Shown in pieces: positions 8,925-17,120 of a stretch of DNA of 64,000 nt. The notes beneath the pieces were generated by a model. It saw nothing but the letters and a program-made list of their open reading frames with translations. It searched no databases and was not told the DNA's origin. This DNA is from Akkermansia sp. (GTDB lineage Bacteria > Verrucomicrobiota > Verrucomicrobiia > Verrucomicrobiales > Akkermansiaceae). Where the stretch lies: contig JAFWZG010000003.1 of NCBI GenBank assembly GCA_017517385.1, forward strand, positions 1 through 64,000. The letters run 5' to 3'. Numbering within the stretch: position 1 is the first letter of the stretch; each line of letters opens with the position of its first letter. Position numbers and translations under genes: made by a program.

Positions 8925-10037
8925 ATGTTCTGGCTGCGGCAGATATTCCGCGTACGAGAGCGCCTGCAGGTATCACCCGAGCAAGAAACGGGCGAGATGA
9001 GCCTCATAGAGCACTTGGAAGAACTGCGTGGCACCATCATACGCATGGCACTCACTTTGCTGATATCCATGATGCTCTGCTTCAGTTTCTCCGGCAGCAT
9101 GATGAATGTACTCCGCCACCCGGTGGACCGCGTCTGGGCCCAGCATGAGAGCAGCCGCCTGCCTGACACCGTATTCGTGGACGACTGGATAAGTGCCAAA
9201 AGCCTGGCAGCCGTGCGCTCCACCCTCCCGGCGGAGGCCCGACATCAGCTAGAATCCCGCTTTTCCCCTGCTGTGCACGAGCTGGCGGACATCGTGCCGC
9301 TACTGCATGCAGCTTCCCTTCTGCCGGAAAACGAACGCGAAGCCTACCTCCGCGATACCACTACAGAGGGAGCGCAGCGAACCCTCGCACTGGCTCTGCA
9401 GGAAATGGGTGCCGAACTGAAAGAAGGGCGCGGACGCGAAGCACTGAAACTCATGGGGGCCTTCCGCCCCGGCGAAGCCTTCATGCTCTCGCTACAGCTC
9501 TCCTTCTTCTGCGGGCTCATCATCTCCTTTCCTCTGCTGATGTACTTCCTGCTGCGCTTCATTGTGCCCGGGCTACTGGAGCATGAGAAACGCCTGCTCT
9601 ACAAAAGCGTGGCCTTCGGCTTCGGGCTCTTTCTGGGAGGATGCGCCTTTGCCTACTTCGCTGTGCTACCAAGAGTACTGAGCTTCTTCTACACATACTC
9701 GCTGGATATGGGGATTGAGAACGACTGGCGTATCGGCTATTACCTCACCTTTGCCGCCAAGCTGGTGTTTGTGTTCGGCGCTGTCTTTGAGCTACCGGTC
9801 ATCATCATTCCGCTCATTAAGCTGGGTATTCTTAATTACGCGCGCATGCGCGTAACGCGAGGCTACGCGCTCATCGGTTGCTTTGGTGCGGCTCTTTTCC
9901 TCGCGCCGGCGCCAGACCCGGCGACCATGTTCATCATGGCCCTGCCCATGTACGGGCTCTATGAACTCTGTATTATTTTCGCTTGGATAGAACAACGTAA
10001 ACACAGAACAACACCGCATGCTCCCAGTGAATCCTAA
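8925..10037 (+). CDS. tatC: Sec-independent translocase subunit TatC with enlarged periplasmic loop
   Basis: The core receptor of the twin-arginine pathway, which exports folded proteins. Family landmarks are the cytoplasmic N-terminal MSLIEHLEELRGTIIR (residues 25-40), TM1 (41-60), RPGEAFMLSLQLSFFCG leading into TM2 (181-210), IVPGLLEHEKR (213-223) and a C-terminal hydrophobic region with APAPDPATMF. It is 370 residues against about 250 in typical TatC. The excess is mostly a roughly 120-residue segment (61-184) between TM1 and TM2, which should face the periplasm and is usually about 30 residues long. tatA/tatB are not in the window. The gene end overlaps the next by 20 bp. Confidence 0.9.
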   Translation: MFWLRQIFRVRERLQVSPEQETGEMSLIEHLEELRGTIIRMALTLLISMMLCFSFSGSMMNVLRHPVDRVWAQHESSRLPDTVFVDDWISAKSLAAVRSTLPAEARHQLESRFSPAVHELADIVPLLHAASLLPENEREAYLRDTTTEGAQRTLALALQEMGAELKEGRGREALKLMGAFRPGEAFMLSLQLSFFCGLIISFPLLMYFLLRFIVPGLLEHEKRLLYKSVAFGFGLFLGGCAFAYFAVLPRVLSFFYTYSLDMGIENDWRIGYYLTFAAKLVFVFGAVFELPVIIIPLIKLGILNYARMRVTRGYALIGCFGAALFLAPAPDPATMFIMALPMYGLYELCIIFAWIEQRKHRTTPHAPSES

Positions 10038-10458
10038 TTCAACCGCCAGCATCTACGCGCGACGACACCTCGTGCGTTGGGGAGTTGGCATCTGCGCCGG
10101 GCTTTACCTTATCGGGCAAGCTATCGGTTGGTACCGCTTGGGCTTGCCAAATGATGCACTCGCTATTCTTATCACTACCGCAGAGGCACTCTTGTTTCTC
10201 CCGCTGCCCTTCATCATGCTCCTTCTCCCCGTGCGTAGCACTTGCGGCAGCATGATGCAGCTTATTGGCCTCATATTCCCGCTATTAAATGCTGCGACCT
10301 CTTGCTTATTCTGCTGGGCCGACGCCGGAACTCTCGCATCGTTAACCTTTTTCTTAATCTGCTGTTGGGTGGCTATTCTAAGTGTAGTGGCCTATTTTGC
10401 CCTGTTCCTGCTGGGGATTGGTATTCACCGCATCATTCGATACAACCATGAAACCTAA
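10018..10458 (+). CDS. Small four-helix membrane protein, unknown
   Basis: A 146-residue protein with four hydrophobic segments (about 22-40, 47-70, 78-98 and 108-135). Its ATG lies inside the last codons of tatC, 20 bp overlap, in another frame. The central sequence RSTCGSMMQLIGLIFPLLNA matches RTSRGSLLQLIGLALPLLVA in the next protein, so these two adjacent genes are paralogues. I know no family for it. The start overlap implies translational coupling with tatC. Confidence 0.75.
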   Translation: MLPVNPNSTASIYARRHLVRWGVGICAGLYLIGQAIGWYRLGLPNDALAILITTAEALLFLPLPFIMLLLPVRSTCGSMMQLIGLIFPLLNAATSCLFCWADAGTLASLTFFLICCWVAILSVVAYFALFLLGIGIHRIIRYNHET

Positions 10459-11014
10459 AGAACGGCAATCACAACCAGCTTCACCGCGCAAACTCCGTGT
10501 ACCGGGCAAGTTAGTTATTTTGCCGCCACCGCCGGTGACAGCATCAGCGGAGCCGCCGCCACCACCGCCACCGTGTGTTAAACCGAGGCAGAGGTTCATA
10601 AAATGGTTTCTGGCAATCACTGGGCTGATTACTCTGCTGGGAAACGTAATTTTCTATTATCATTGTGAGGCCGCCTCACCCGAACCGGAGATGAATATCT
10701 TTCTCTGGATTGCTGGGCTCTTCATGTTTCTCGGCACATTAGGCATGTTCGAAGCCCCCGTTTTTGCGCTATTGACCATACCGGCGCGCACGAGTCGCGG
10801 TAGCTTGTTACAGCTCATCGGGCTGGCGCTTCCTCTCCTAGTAGCAGTCTTTGTCTTCTGGGGTTCGTTCTGGGACATTGACCCAACTACCGCATGGGGT
10901 TATGGCGCATTCATCACCATGCTCTGCGGGGGCGGAATACTCTACTTCTATCTACCGGGCTACCTGCTTCACTTAGGGATAACGCTCATCAGCAAACACC
11001 GCAACCGTTCATGA
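10448..11014 (+). CDS. Membrane protein with proline-rich N-terminus, paralogue of its neighbour
   Basis: 188 residues from the ATG at 10448, which overlaps the preceding stop by 11 bp; an in-frame upstream ATG at 10397 is deeper inside the previous gene and less likely. Residues 1-50 are basic and proline-rich with a run of seven prolines, probably a cytoplasmic tail. Three or four hydrophobic segments follow (about 52-70, 83-105, 118-137 and 148-172). The LLQLIGLALPLL block shows homology to the upstream protein. Function unknown. Confidence 0.72.
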   Translation: MKPKERQSQPASPRKLRVPGKLVILPPPPVTASAEPPPPPPPCVKPRQRFIKWFLAITGLITLLGNVIFYYHCEAASPEPEMNIFLWIAGLFMFLGTLGMFEAPVFALLTIPARTSRGSLLQLIGLALPLLVAVFVFWGSFWDIDPTTAWGYGAFITMLCGGGILYFYLPGYLLHLGITLISKHRNRS

Positions 11015-11910
11015 CGCTCATCCGCAAAATACTGATTTTCTGCGCTGTTGCCACATTCACCGCGCTTATAGCCTGTACCATACGGCATCCCGGTACATGG
11101 TTAGCGCTGCTGACATTTTACGGTCCGCCACTCATTCCGCCCTTTATCCTGCTTGCCTTCACCAAACAAAACCGATTGGCTACCAACATGCAAAAGGTGT
11201 TGCTCATTGCCCCCATCGGCATTGCACTGGGCTGCTGGCTAATGTTCCTTGCCCCCACCGGTAATCCGGATGGCGTGCTCATGGCAACCGCCCTCCTCAC
11301 CGTACTCTGGGCCATAGTTACCACCCCCTTCTGCATCATTCCCCTTCTTCTCAAAAATCTCCCGCCAGTTCCCACCATGAACAACCTCACCTTCCGTAAG
11401 GCCACTCCCTTTGACCTACCCACCCTGCGCCGCCTGTACAATGATGTGATAGATGGCATGGAGGGCGCTGCCTCCCACGCACAATGGCACCGCGGAGGAT
11501 ACCCCACGGATGCCTTTCTGCAGTCCCGCGCTGCACTGGGCGAGCTGTGGGTGGCTGAGATGAATACAAAAATGGTGGGAGCTATGATTCTCAATGCCGA
11601 GTGCAATCCCGGCTATGCTCAGGCAGACTGGCAGGTGAAGTGTAAACCGCACGAAGTCATGGCCATTCACACACTGGGCGTGAGCCCTAGCGTTCAGGGA
11701 CAAGGCGTTGGCAAAGCGATGGTACAAAAAGCTATTGAAATAGCCCGAGAAAAAGGCTGCAAAAGCATGCGCCTAGACGTCATTGATACCAACCCCGCAG
11801 CCTGTGACTTTTACGTCCGCCTCGGCTTCATCAGCCACGGCATGTATGTGCTGGATTATCCCGGGGCCGTTTGTACCAACTTTACCCTCTGCGAGCTGCC
11901 GCTCGTATAA
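11011..11910 (+). CDS. Membrane domain fused to a GNAT acetyltransferase
   Basis: 299 residues. The start at 11011 forms an ATGA overlap with the previous stop and directly begins a hydrophobic protein; a longer frame from 10894 lies inside the neighbour. Residues 1-118 contain four membrane segments resembling the two preceding proteins. From about residue 123 (MNNLTFRKATPFDLPTLRRLY) a complete GNAT domain follows, with IHTLGVSPSVQGQGVGKAMV as the acetyl-CoA binding motif A and LGFISHGMYV near the end. It should acetylate an amine on the cytoplasmic face. The ATG at 11377 could also give a soluble GNAT by internal initiation. Substrate unknown. Confidence 0.8.
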   Translation: MTLIRKILIFCAVATFTALIACTIRHPGTWLALLTFYGPPLIPPFILLAFTKQNRLATNMQKVLLIAPIGIALGCWLMFLAPTGNPDGVLMATALLTVLWAIVTTPFCIIPLLLKNLPPVPTMNNLTFRKATPFDLPTLRRLYNDVIDGMEGAASHAQWHRGGYPTDAFLQSRAALGELWVAEMNTKMVGAMILNAECNPGYAQADWQVKCKPHEVMAIHTLGVSPSVQGQGVGKAMVQKAIEIAREKGCKSMRLDVIDTNPAACDFYVRLGFISHGMYVLDYPGAVCTNFTLCELPLV

Positions 11911-11941
11911 GGCAAGCCACATTATCTCTCATAAAAGCAAG

Positions 11942-11974
11942 CGCGCTGTCTCAGCTATGAACTGAGACAGCGCG
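11942..11974 (-). terminator. Terminator between the convergent GNAT and porin genes
   Basis: A 13-bp perfect GC-rich stem (11942-11954 with 11962-11974) and a 7-base loop. It can serve both strands: TAAAAGT follows on the right, and ATAAAAGC on the left gives a short U-rich tract for the minus strand. Confidence 0.7.
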
Positions 11975-12012
11975 TAAAAGTAAACTCACGCCGGATTTCC
12001 GGCATTCGGTCA

Positions 12013-13212
12013 TCAGAAGCTGATACCCACCTGAACACCGGCAGCGGAAGCGAAGTCCTTATCGCGGTAGGCGGCGTCCATAATCATGTGGTAATAGATG
12101 GAGCTGTACATGTAATCGTTAATCTGCACGCTGTACATGAGCTCCAGAATCTTCTCAAACTCGTTGACAAGCGGAGAGGAACCGGTATCTGCCCCCTTGA
12201 ACATACCATAGCCAATGCCGAAGTAATCGTTCGGGCGAGAAGGACAGAGCTTAAGTGTGGCACCGGCAGAGAATTCAGCCGTGCAGCGCTGATAATCGCC
12301 AGAGGCCCAACCAGCACGGGCATACACCTTCGCGGCATCACACACCTGATATTCCACACTACCGAAGATACCTACGGCATTGCGGTCATGCAGCGCGCCA
12401 TCCTTACCCAAGCCATCCTGACTGCAGAAGAAGGGGCTCACGCGCACGCGGCCTTTGCCATCACCGAAAATATGACCATATTCACCCACCACGGCCCAAC
12501 CATTAGCATGGTCAGGGTTGAAGGGGTTCATGCCCCAGCGAGTGCCCATGCGAGTCACAGCTGCGGTTACCCAGTTACGGCTATCAAGCTCGTACTGCAT
12601 GACCAGAGCAAGGTTATTATAAGGCAGAGGCAGCACGCCGGAACTCTCAAAGTTATCGTTCGTGAAACGCGCGTGACCCACGCGGTCAAAGTAGTTATTC
12701 AGCTTAATCATACCGGCAGCAATCATACCACGACGGCCGGCGAAGAAGTGCTTCACGGAAACTTCCAGCAGAGCGGCATCATGAGCATCAAGAACGTCCG
12801 TATGCAGGCCGGAGCACATACCCATGGCGTTTGCATAGAAAGTGGAGGGATCATCAGACTCATTATTCAGGCCCCAGGAACCGGCAACATCCACTCGCAG
12901 CCATGTACCGCCGTTCACACTATCCTCAATAAGGCGCTGATTCAGAATCGCGTACAAAATGGCGATGTGCTCGTTCTCATTGTAGCCGTCCATGGCGTTA
13001 TCCAGCGCCCAGTAGCCATACACTAAGTCCACATACCACTGTGTGCCATAGCGTTCATTTGCCACGCGCTTGTACTCAGGCGCATTTGCACCGGGAGTAA
13101 ACATATTACCATTATACACTATACTGCCGGGAGTGGCATCCTGTGCTTCAGCTGTTACAGGTGCAGCCAGAAGCCCCAGTACTGATAAAAGAGAGAGGAT
13201 TCGCTTTTTCAT
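12013..13212 (-). CDS. Outer-membrane porin-like beta-barrel protein
   Basis: 399 residues. The start was placed at 13212, where the signal peptide MKKRILSLLSVLGLLAAPVT begins (cleavage near AEA-QDA); a longer in-frame extension upstream has no signal-like character and covers the promoter. The mature part alternates hydrophobic and polar residues with many aromatic belts (NNYFDRVGHARF, YGYWALDNAMDGY) and ends in a C-terminal Phe after VGISF, as expected for a BAM-assembled barrel. Length and style recall carbohydrate-selective (OprB-like) porins, but I cannot assign the substrate. It is monocistronic, with a promoter at 13278-13306 and a terminator at 11942-11974. Confidence 0.75.
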   Translation of the reverse strand: MKKRILSLLSVLGLLAAPVTAEAQDATPGSIVYNGNMFTPGANAPEYKRVANERYGTQWYVDLVYGYWALDNAMDGYNENEHIAILYAILNQRLIEDSVNGGTWLRVDVAGSWGLNNESDDPSTFYANAMGMCSGLHTDVLDAHDAALLEVSVKHFFAGRRGMIAAGMIKLNNYFDRVGHARFTNDNFESSGVLPLPYNNLALVMQYELDSRNWVTAAVTRMGTRWGMNPFNPDHANGWAVVGEYGHIFGDGKGRVRVSPFFCSQDGLGKDGALHDRNAVGIFGSVEYQVCDAAKVYARAGWASGDYQRCTAEFSAGATLKLCPSRPNDYFGIGYGMFKGADTGSSPLVNEFEKILELMYSVQINDYMYSSIYYHMIMDAAYRDKDFASAAGVQVGISF

Positions 13213-13277
13213 ATTGCTCGTATCGTTTGTCCTGCTAGCAGACTTCCTCATTCTCAGGAATTCTGCTGCTGGAGCGT

Positions 13278-13306
13278 ATTCTACCATAACTGCTTTACTC
13301 TTACAA
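13278..13306 (-). promoter_or_regulatory. Promoter of the porin-like gene
   Basis: On the minus strand TTGTAA (13301-13306), 17-bp spacer, TAGAAT (13278-13283). Transcription should start near 13271, giving a leader of about 58 bases before the ATG at 13212. Confidence 0.72.
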
Positions 13307-13330
13307 GAATAATTATTTTTCAAAAAAGTC

Positions 13331-13359
13331 TTGACTTAACTCTAGCTTTTCGTTAACAT
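13331..13359 (+). promoter_or_regulatory. Promoter of the DUF2147 gene
   Basis: TTGACT (13331-13336), 17-bp spacer, TAACAT (13354-13359). It diverges from the porin promoter about 25 bp away. Related TTGA/TAACTCTA sequences recur to 13388 and could bind a regulator. Confidence 0.65.
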
Positions 13360-13430
13360 CAGCCTTGAGCTAACTCTAACTTAGAGATAACAGCTCGAGA
13401 AACAACCAAACACTAACTCCAAGACACGAC

Positions 13431-13886
13431 ATGAAAAAGTTCCTTATGACAGCCGTGGCAGTTGCAGTCTGCCTGATAAGCCAAGTAAGCGCCAACGTTA
13501 TCGGTTACTGGACAACAATCGACGACGAAACAAACGAAGCCAAGAGCGTCGTGCAGATTTACGAGTACAACGGTGCCATTTATGGCCGTGTAGTAAAGTT
13601 GCTGCAAAATCCCAGTGCCCGTGCAGACATCCCGGGCAATCCTCCTGTTCTGAACATGGATATCATCTGGGGTCTTAAGAAGGATGACGACACCTATAGC
13701 GGGGGCCACGTGCTGGATCCGCAGAAGGGCCGTGTATACCGCTGCGAGATGTGGCGTGAGGGCAATACGCTGGTAATGCGTGGTAAGCTCGGCATTTTCT
13801 GGCGCGACCAGAGATGGCAGCTGAACACCAGCTACCGCCCGACAAGCACTGCGACTCCCACGCCGAGAATTCCCAGGGTAGACTGA
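13431..13886 (+). CDS. Exported DUF2147-family protein
   Basis: 151 residues with signal peptide MKKFLMTAVAVAVCLISQVS (cleavage near SA-NVIG). The mature part has the DUF2147 pattern: IGYWTTIDDETNEAKSVV, IYEYNGAIYGRVVKLL, IIWGLKKDDDTYSGGHVLDP, GRVYRCEMW and MRGKLGIFWRDQRW. The family is small, periplasmic, beta-rich and of unknown biochemical role. The C-terminal 20 residues are Thr/Pro-rich and probably disordered. Own promoter and terminator. Confidence 0.88.
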   Translation: MKKFLMTAVAVAVCLISQVSANVIGYWTTIDDETNEAKSVVQIYEYNGAIYGRVVKLLQNPSARADIPGNPPVLNMDIIWGLKKDDDTYSGGHVLDPQKGRVYRCEMWREGNTLVMRGKLGIFWRDQRWQLNTSYRPTSTATPTPRIPRVD

Positions 13887-13910
13887 AGAATAATCCCTGA
13901 TATAGTGAGA

Positions 13911-13942
13911 AAAGGCCGGTCTCGGAAGAGATCGGCTTTTTT
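13911..13942 (+). terminator. Terminator of the DUF2147 gene
   Basis: A stem of about 11 bp (13913-13923 with 13928-13938, two G-T pairs) with loop GGAA, ending in a run of T. Confidence 0.75.
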
Positions 13943-13958
13943 ATGGCTCAAAAGAGGC

Positions 13959-13986
13959 TTGAAAAACGGGGTAGAAGGTGTAGAAT
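13959..13986 (+). promoter_or_regulatory. Promoter predicting a leaderless pdxA-operon mRNA
   Basis: TTGAAA (13959-13964), 16-bp spacer, TAGAAT (13981-13986). Only 6 bp separate the -10 box from the ATG at 13993, so transcription would start at or next to the A of the start codon. Confidence 0.65.
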
Positions 13987-13992
13987 ATTGGC

Positions 13993-14241
13993 ATGAAGAC
14001 CTGTTTGGGTAGTTTGTTGCTGATACCCACGCTGGCAGCAGTGGTGCTGACAGTGATATATCATGCGTCAGTAAATGGCGAGCTACGCTTTGAACAAAGG
14101 GACACCCACACAGAATACATTAACACGACTCGTTCATACCGCCCTCCCATTCCGCAACAGGAGCGCCCGCGCCCTGTCGTTACAGAGGCACCTCTGCCCA
14201 CTATGCAGGATGACGAAGCTGCAGAGGAGGTAGAACCATGA
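13993..14241 (+). CDS. Small membrane-anchored protein upstream of pdxA
   Basis: 82 residues. One hydrophobic segment (about 5-24, GSLLLIPTLAAVVLTVIY) is followed by a polar, Pro/Glu-rich tail ending in DDEAAEEVEP, so a signal-anchored or exported peptide. Its TGA overlaps the pdxA ATG as ATGA, indicating translational coupling. I recognise no family. Confidence 0.65.
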   Translation: MKTCLGSLLLIPTLAAVVLTVIYHASVNGELRFEQRDTHTEYINTTRSYRPPIPQQERPRPVVTEAPLPTMQDDEAAEEVEP

Positions 14242-15113
14242 AAACTGAGAAACCGGTTATCGGCTATACCTTGGGTGACCAAGCCGGCATAGGCCCGGAA
14301 GTCATCCGCGCCGCGTTGCAACAAGTCTCCCCTCAGGCTGAGTACCGCCTGATAGGCCGTGAAGTTCCCTGTACTCCCGGACTGCCTACAGAGCAGACAG
14401 CACAGGCTGCTCTGGAGCACTTAGAAGTGGCTGCAGAAGCACTGCGCAGCGGCATGATTGACGCCGTCGTCACTGCGCCCATCTGTAAAGAGGCTCTTCA
14501 CCGCCTCGGTTTTGCCTATCCCGGCCAGACAGAATTCTTTGCAGACCGCTTAGGCGTGAAAGACTTTGCAATGTGCCTGACAGGCCGCCACCTTACTGTG
14601 GCATTGTGCACCACCCATGTAGCAATAGCGGATGTGCCACGCCTGCTGCGCACGGAAGAAATTGTACGAGTAGGCAGTCTACTGGCACGATTCCTAAAGC
14701 GCACCGGCAAAGCTCGTCCACGCATCGCCCTTGCGGGGTTGAACCCGCATAATGGAGAAAACGGCGCTTTCGGTAGTGAAGAGGAAACACTCATCACCCC
14801 TGCCCTGAATGCGCTGCGCCTCGCCATACCGAAGGCTGAGTTCCATGGCCCGTGCGTGCCAGATTGCGTGTACCGAGATGCCGCACAAGGCATATATGAT
14901 GGCATCGTGGCCCCCTACCATGACCAGGCTCTCATCCCACTGAAGCTTATTGACTTCGATAACGCCGTGAATGCCACCATCGGCCTACCCCGCCTCAGGG
15001 TCAGTCCGGATCACGGTACTGCATTCGGTATAGCCGGCAAAGGCATAGCCTCTGCGGCCAGCACATTGCGTGCGTTTGAGGTGGCACTCAGCAGTGTTTA
15101 CCGAGTGGATTAA
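14238..15113 (+). CDS. pdxA: 4-hydroxythreonine-4-phosphate dehydrogenase
   Basis: Oxidises 4-phosphohydroxy-L-threonine in the DXP-dependent pathway to pyridoxal 5'-phosphate; NAD and divalent metal dependent, cytoplasmic. 291 residues, slightly shorter than the usual 320-330 because the N-terminal part is compact. Visible motifs are TLGDQAGIGPEV near the N-terminus, APICKEALHRLGF, CTTHVAIADVPRLL (metal His), GLNPHNGENGAFG, PYHDQALIPLK (metal His) and SPDHGTAFGIAGKG (metal His). All three metal-binding histidines are present. It is translationally coupled to the small gene upstream. Confidence 0.93.
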   Translation: MKTEKPVIGYTLGDQAGIGPEVIRAALQQVSPQAEYRLIGREVPCTPGLPTEQTAQAALEHLEVAAEALRSGMIDAVVTAPICKEALHRLGFAYPGQTEFFADRLGVKDFAMCLTGRHLTVALCTTHVAIADVPRLLRTEEIVRVGSLLARFLKRTGKARPRIALAGLNPHNGENGAFGSEEETLITPALNALRLAIPKAEFHGPCVPDCVYRDAAQGIYDGIVAPYHDQALIPLKLIDFDNAVNATIGLPRLRVSPDHGTAFGIAGKGIASAASTLRAFEVALSSVYRVD

Positions 15114-15138
15114 ATGCTCAGTTTGAGCCAATTCCTGT

Positions 15139-15167
15139 TTGACTCAAGCGGATATTTATGATAGACT
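15139..15167 (+). promoter_or_regulatory. Promoter of the acyltransferase fusion gene
   Basis: TTGACT (15139-15144), 17-bp spacer, TAGACT (15162-15167). The GTG start at 15194 is 26 bp downstream of the -10 box. Confidence 0.6.
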
Positions 15168-15193
15168 GTATGAAATAACACGCAGATACCGCA

Positions 15194-16972
15194 GTGAGTA
15201 CTTCCAAGCGAGAAAAGATTACCGACCTTACTAAGCTCATCAAGGGTGGAGACAAGTTACCTAAGTGGCTCGTACTCTGGGCAGAGAAACGCTTGGGGCT
15301 GCATGCGCTGAATGTAGCACATGCGCATATTGAAGATGATTGGGAGGCAGGAAGTAAAGAAAACTTCTTTAAGCTCGCCTGTAAATACCTCAACCTGAAT
15401 TATGACCTCACCGGCTTGGAAAACATTCCGAAAGAAGGGCCCTGCGTCATTGTATGCAACCACCCCCACGGCATGTCCGATGGCCTGATGTTCGGTGATG
15501 TTGTCATGCGTGTGCGAGAAGATATCAGAATTGTGGTGAATGAGTTCCTGCAATGCGTGCGCGGCATGGTGCCATACGAGATTATGGTGGACGTGTACGG
15601 TGGCGAAGCTGCCAAACGCGCGAACATGGCGGGCATGCGCGAGATTCTGCGCTGGCTGAAGGGTGGGCACTGCATTCTCGTGTTCCCCAGCGGCTCAGCC
15701 GCCACGTACTCTCACCAAGACCGCCGCGTGATTGATGACCCTTGGCAGGCAAATATCTCCAGCATCATCCGCAAGACCGGGGCCACGGTCGTCCCCATGC
15801 ACATCTCCGGTCGCACCGGCATCTTCTTCCAGCTTATTTCCATTATCAATAAAGGCATCCGCTCAAACTTTCTGGCTCGCGAAATTCTGCGTGATGGGCG
15901 TATGCGCCATACCATTAGGCTTGGGCGAGCCATATCTCCCGCCACCATCGCTATGACTCAGAATGACGACTCTCTCTCCGATTATCTCCGCCTCAGCAGC
16001 ATGCTACAACGCTATCCGCGCAAGGAAGAACAAGCTGCTACAGCCCCCCGAGAAATGCAGGAAATCGAATTAAGCGCTCCTGCAGAAACCCTAAAAGCTG
16101 AAATTAACGCTCTGCCAGCAGATTGCCTATATGCGGAGACCTCCGGCGGCCTTAAAGTATATGCCGCACAGGCTGAGCAGATTCCGCACATGATGCGGGA
16201 AATCGGCATTCAGCGCGAGCATACATTCCGCGCCGTCGGCGAAGGCTCCGGCACCTCCTGCGATTTGGACGAATTTGACAAGACGTACACCCACCTTATC
16301 ATGTGGGACTCAAATGCCAACCGACTCGCCGGTGCCTATCGCATGGGCCGAACGGACAAAATACTGAAGTCTCAGGGCGTCAAGGGCGTATACAACTCTC
16401 AATTTTTCCGCTTCGGCGATAAATTTCAATCCATCATAGCTCACGGTCTGGAAATGGGCAGAGCTTTCATCTGTAAGGATTACCAGCGCCACCCTGCCTC
16501 ACTAGACACTCTCTGGATGGGTATTGGCCATTATCTGGCCCGCCACAAAGAATACCGTTATCTGTACGGCACCGTGAGCATTTCCGGCGAATATCAGCCG
16601 GCCTCCCGTGCGTTGATGCTTTCCTACCTGAAAGCCCACTGCATGAATACTGAGCTGACCGGTGACGTTCAAGCCCTTTACCCTCCCACAGGCACCGAGC
16701 TACTCAGCGAGGATGCCCGCCTTGTACCCACCGCTCTCTCCGAGCTGCGCTTGCTTTCCTCCATGGTGGCAGACTTGGAACCGGATGGCAAGAGCATACC
16801 TGTGCTACTGCGCCAGTACCTGCGCCTCGGTGGCAAAATGCTTTCCTTTGGTATTGACAATGATTTCGGTGGCACGCTAGATTGCCTCGTTCTTGTGGAT
16901 ATGAAGGAAAGCCCGCGCCGCATTCAGGACCGCTACTGCGGCAAAGACTACATAGCCCCCGGTGCTGAGTAA
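15194..16972 (+). CDS. Lysophospholipid acyltransferase fused to OlsB-like N-acyltransferase
   Basis: 592 residues from a GTG start; no better in-frame ATG is nearby. The N-terminal half (about 50-290) is a PlsC-type acyltransferase. Its active-site block is CNHPHGMSDG (NH at 89-90, Asp 96), with the spacing of the haemolysin-like subgroup, and VFPSGSAATY is the glycerophosphate-binding region. After a Glu/Ala-rich linker (about 285-310), the C-terminal half carries the haemolysin/OlsB N-acyltransferase pattern: REHTFRAVGEGSG, DLDEFDKTYTHLIMWD and FFRFGDKF. Split OlsB/OlsA or GlsB/GlsA pairs make ornithine or glycine aminolipids: the GNAT part forms the lyso-aminolipid and the PlsC part adds the second acyl chain. 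One protein here could do both steps. Headgroup unknown. Confidence 0.85.
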   Translation: MSTSKREKITDLTKLIKGGDKLPKWLVLWAEKRLGLHALNVAHAHIEDDWEAGSKENFFKLACKYLNLNYDLTGLENIPKEGPCVIVCNHPHGMSDGLMFGDVVMRVREDIRIVVNEFLQCVRGMVPYEIMVDVYGGEAAKRANMAGMREILRWLKGGHCILVFPSGSAATYSHQDRRVIDDPWQANISSIIRKTGATVVPMHISGRTGIFFQLISIINKGIRSNFLAREILRDGRMRHTIRLGRAISPATIAMTQNDDSLSDYLRLSSMLQRYPRKEEQAATAPREMQEIELSAPAETLKAEINALPADCLYAETSGGLKVYAAQAEQIPHMMREIGIQREHTFRAVGEGSGTSCDLDEFDKTYTHLIMWDSNANRLAGAYRMGRTDKILKSQGVKGVYNSQFFRFGDKFQSIIAHGLEMGRAFICKDYQRHPASLDTLWMGIGHYLARHKEYRYLYGTVSISGEYQPASRALMLSYLKAHCMNTELTGDVQALYPPTGTELLSEDARLVPTALSELRLLSSMVADLEPDGKSIPVLLRQYLRLGGKMLSFGIDNDFGGTLDCLVLVDMKESPRRIQDRYCGKDYIAPGAE

Positions 16973-16995
16973 AATCACTTACTTTTCTCTCTCTT

Positions 16996-17033
16996 ACCCG
17001 CCATGCCTTAATCAGCATGGCGGGTTTCTCTTT
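16996..17033 (+). terminator. Terminator of the acyltransferase fusion gene
   Basis: An 11-bp perfect stem (16996-17006 with 17015-17025), 8-base loop, followed by TTCTCTTTT. Confidence 0.8.
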
Positions 17034-17060
17034 TATGCAATCTCTGCGCCCTGATTTGCA

Positions 17061-17095
17061 TAAAAAAATGAGGTGAGGCCGAAAGACCCCACCTC
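17061..17095 (-). terminator. Terminator of the outer-membrane barrel gene (minus)
   Basis: A 6-bp outer stem (17070-17075 with 17090-17095) continues past one mismatch. A run of seven A just left of the stem gives a U-run on the minus strand. It lies 26 bp after the stop codon. Confidence 0.65.
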
Positions 17096-17120
17096 GTATT
17101 GTTTTATGATGTTTAGAGCA

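Noticed and set aside
12088-13026. A 312-codon plus-strand open frame opposite the porin gene
   Set aside because: Shadow of the porin frame: the minus strand encodes a signal peptide, barrel strands and terminal Phe and has its own promoter.
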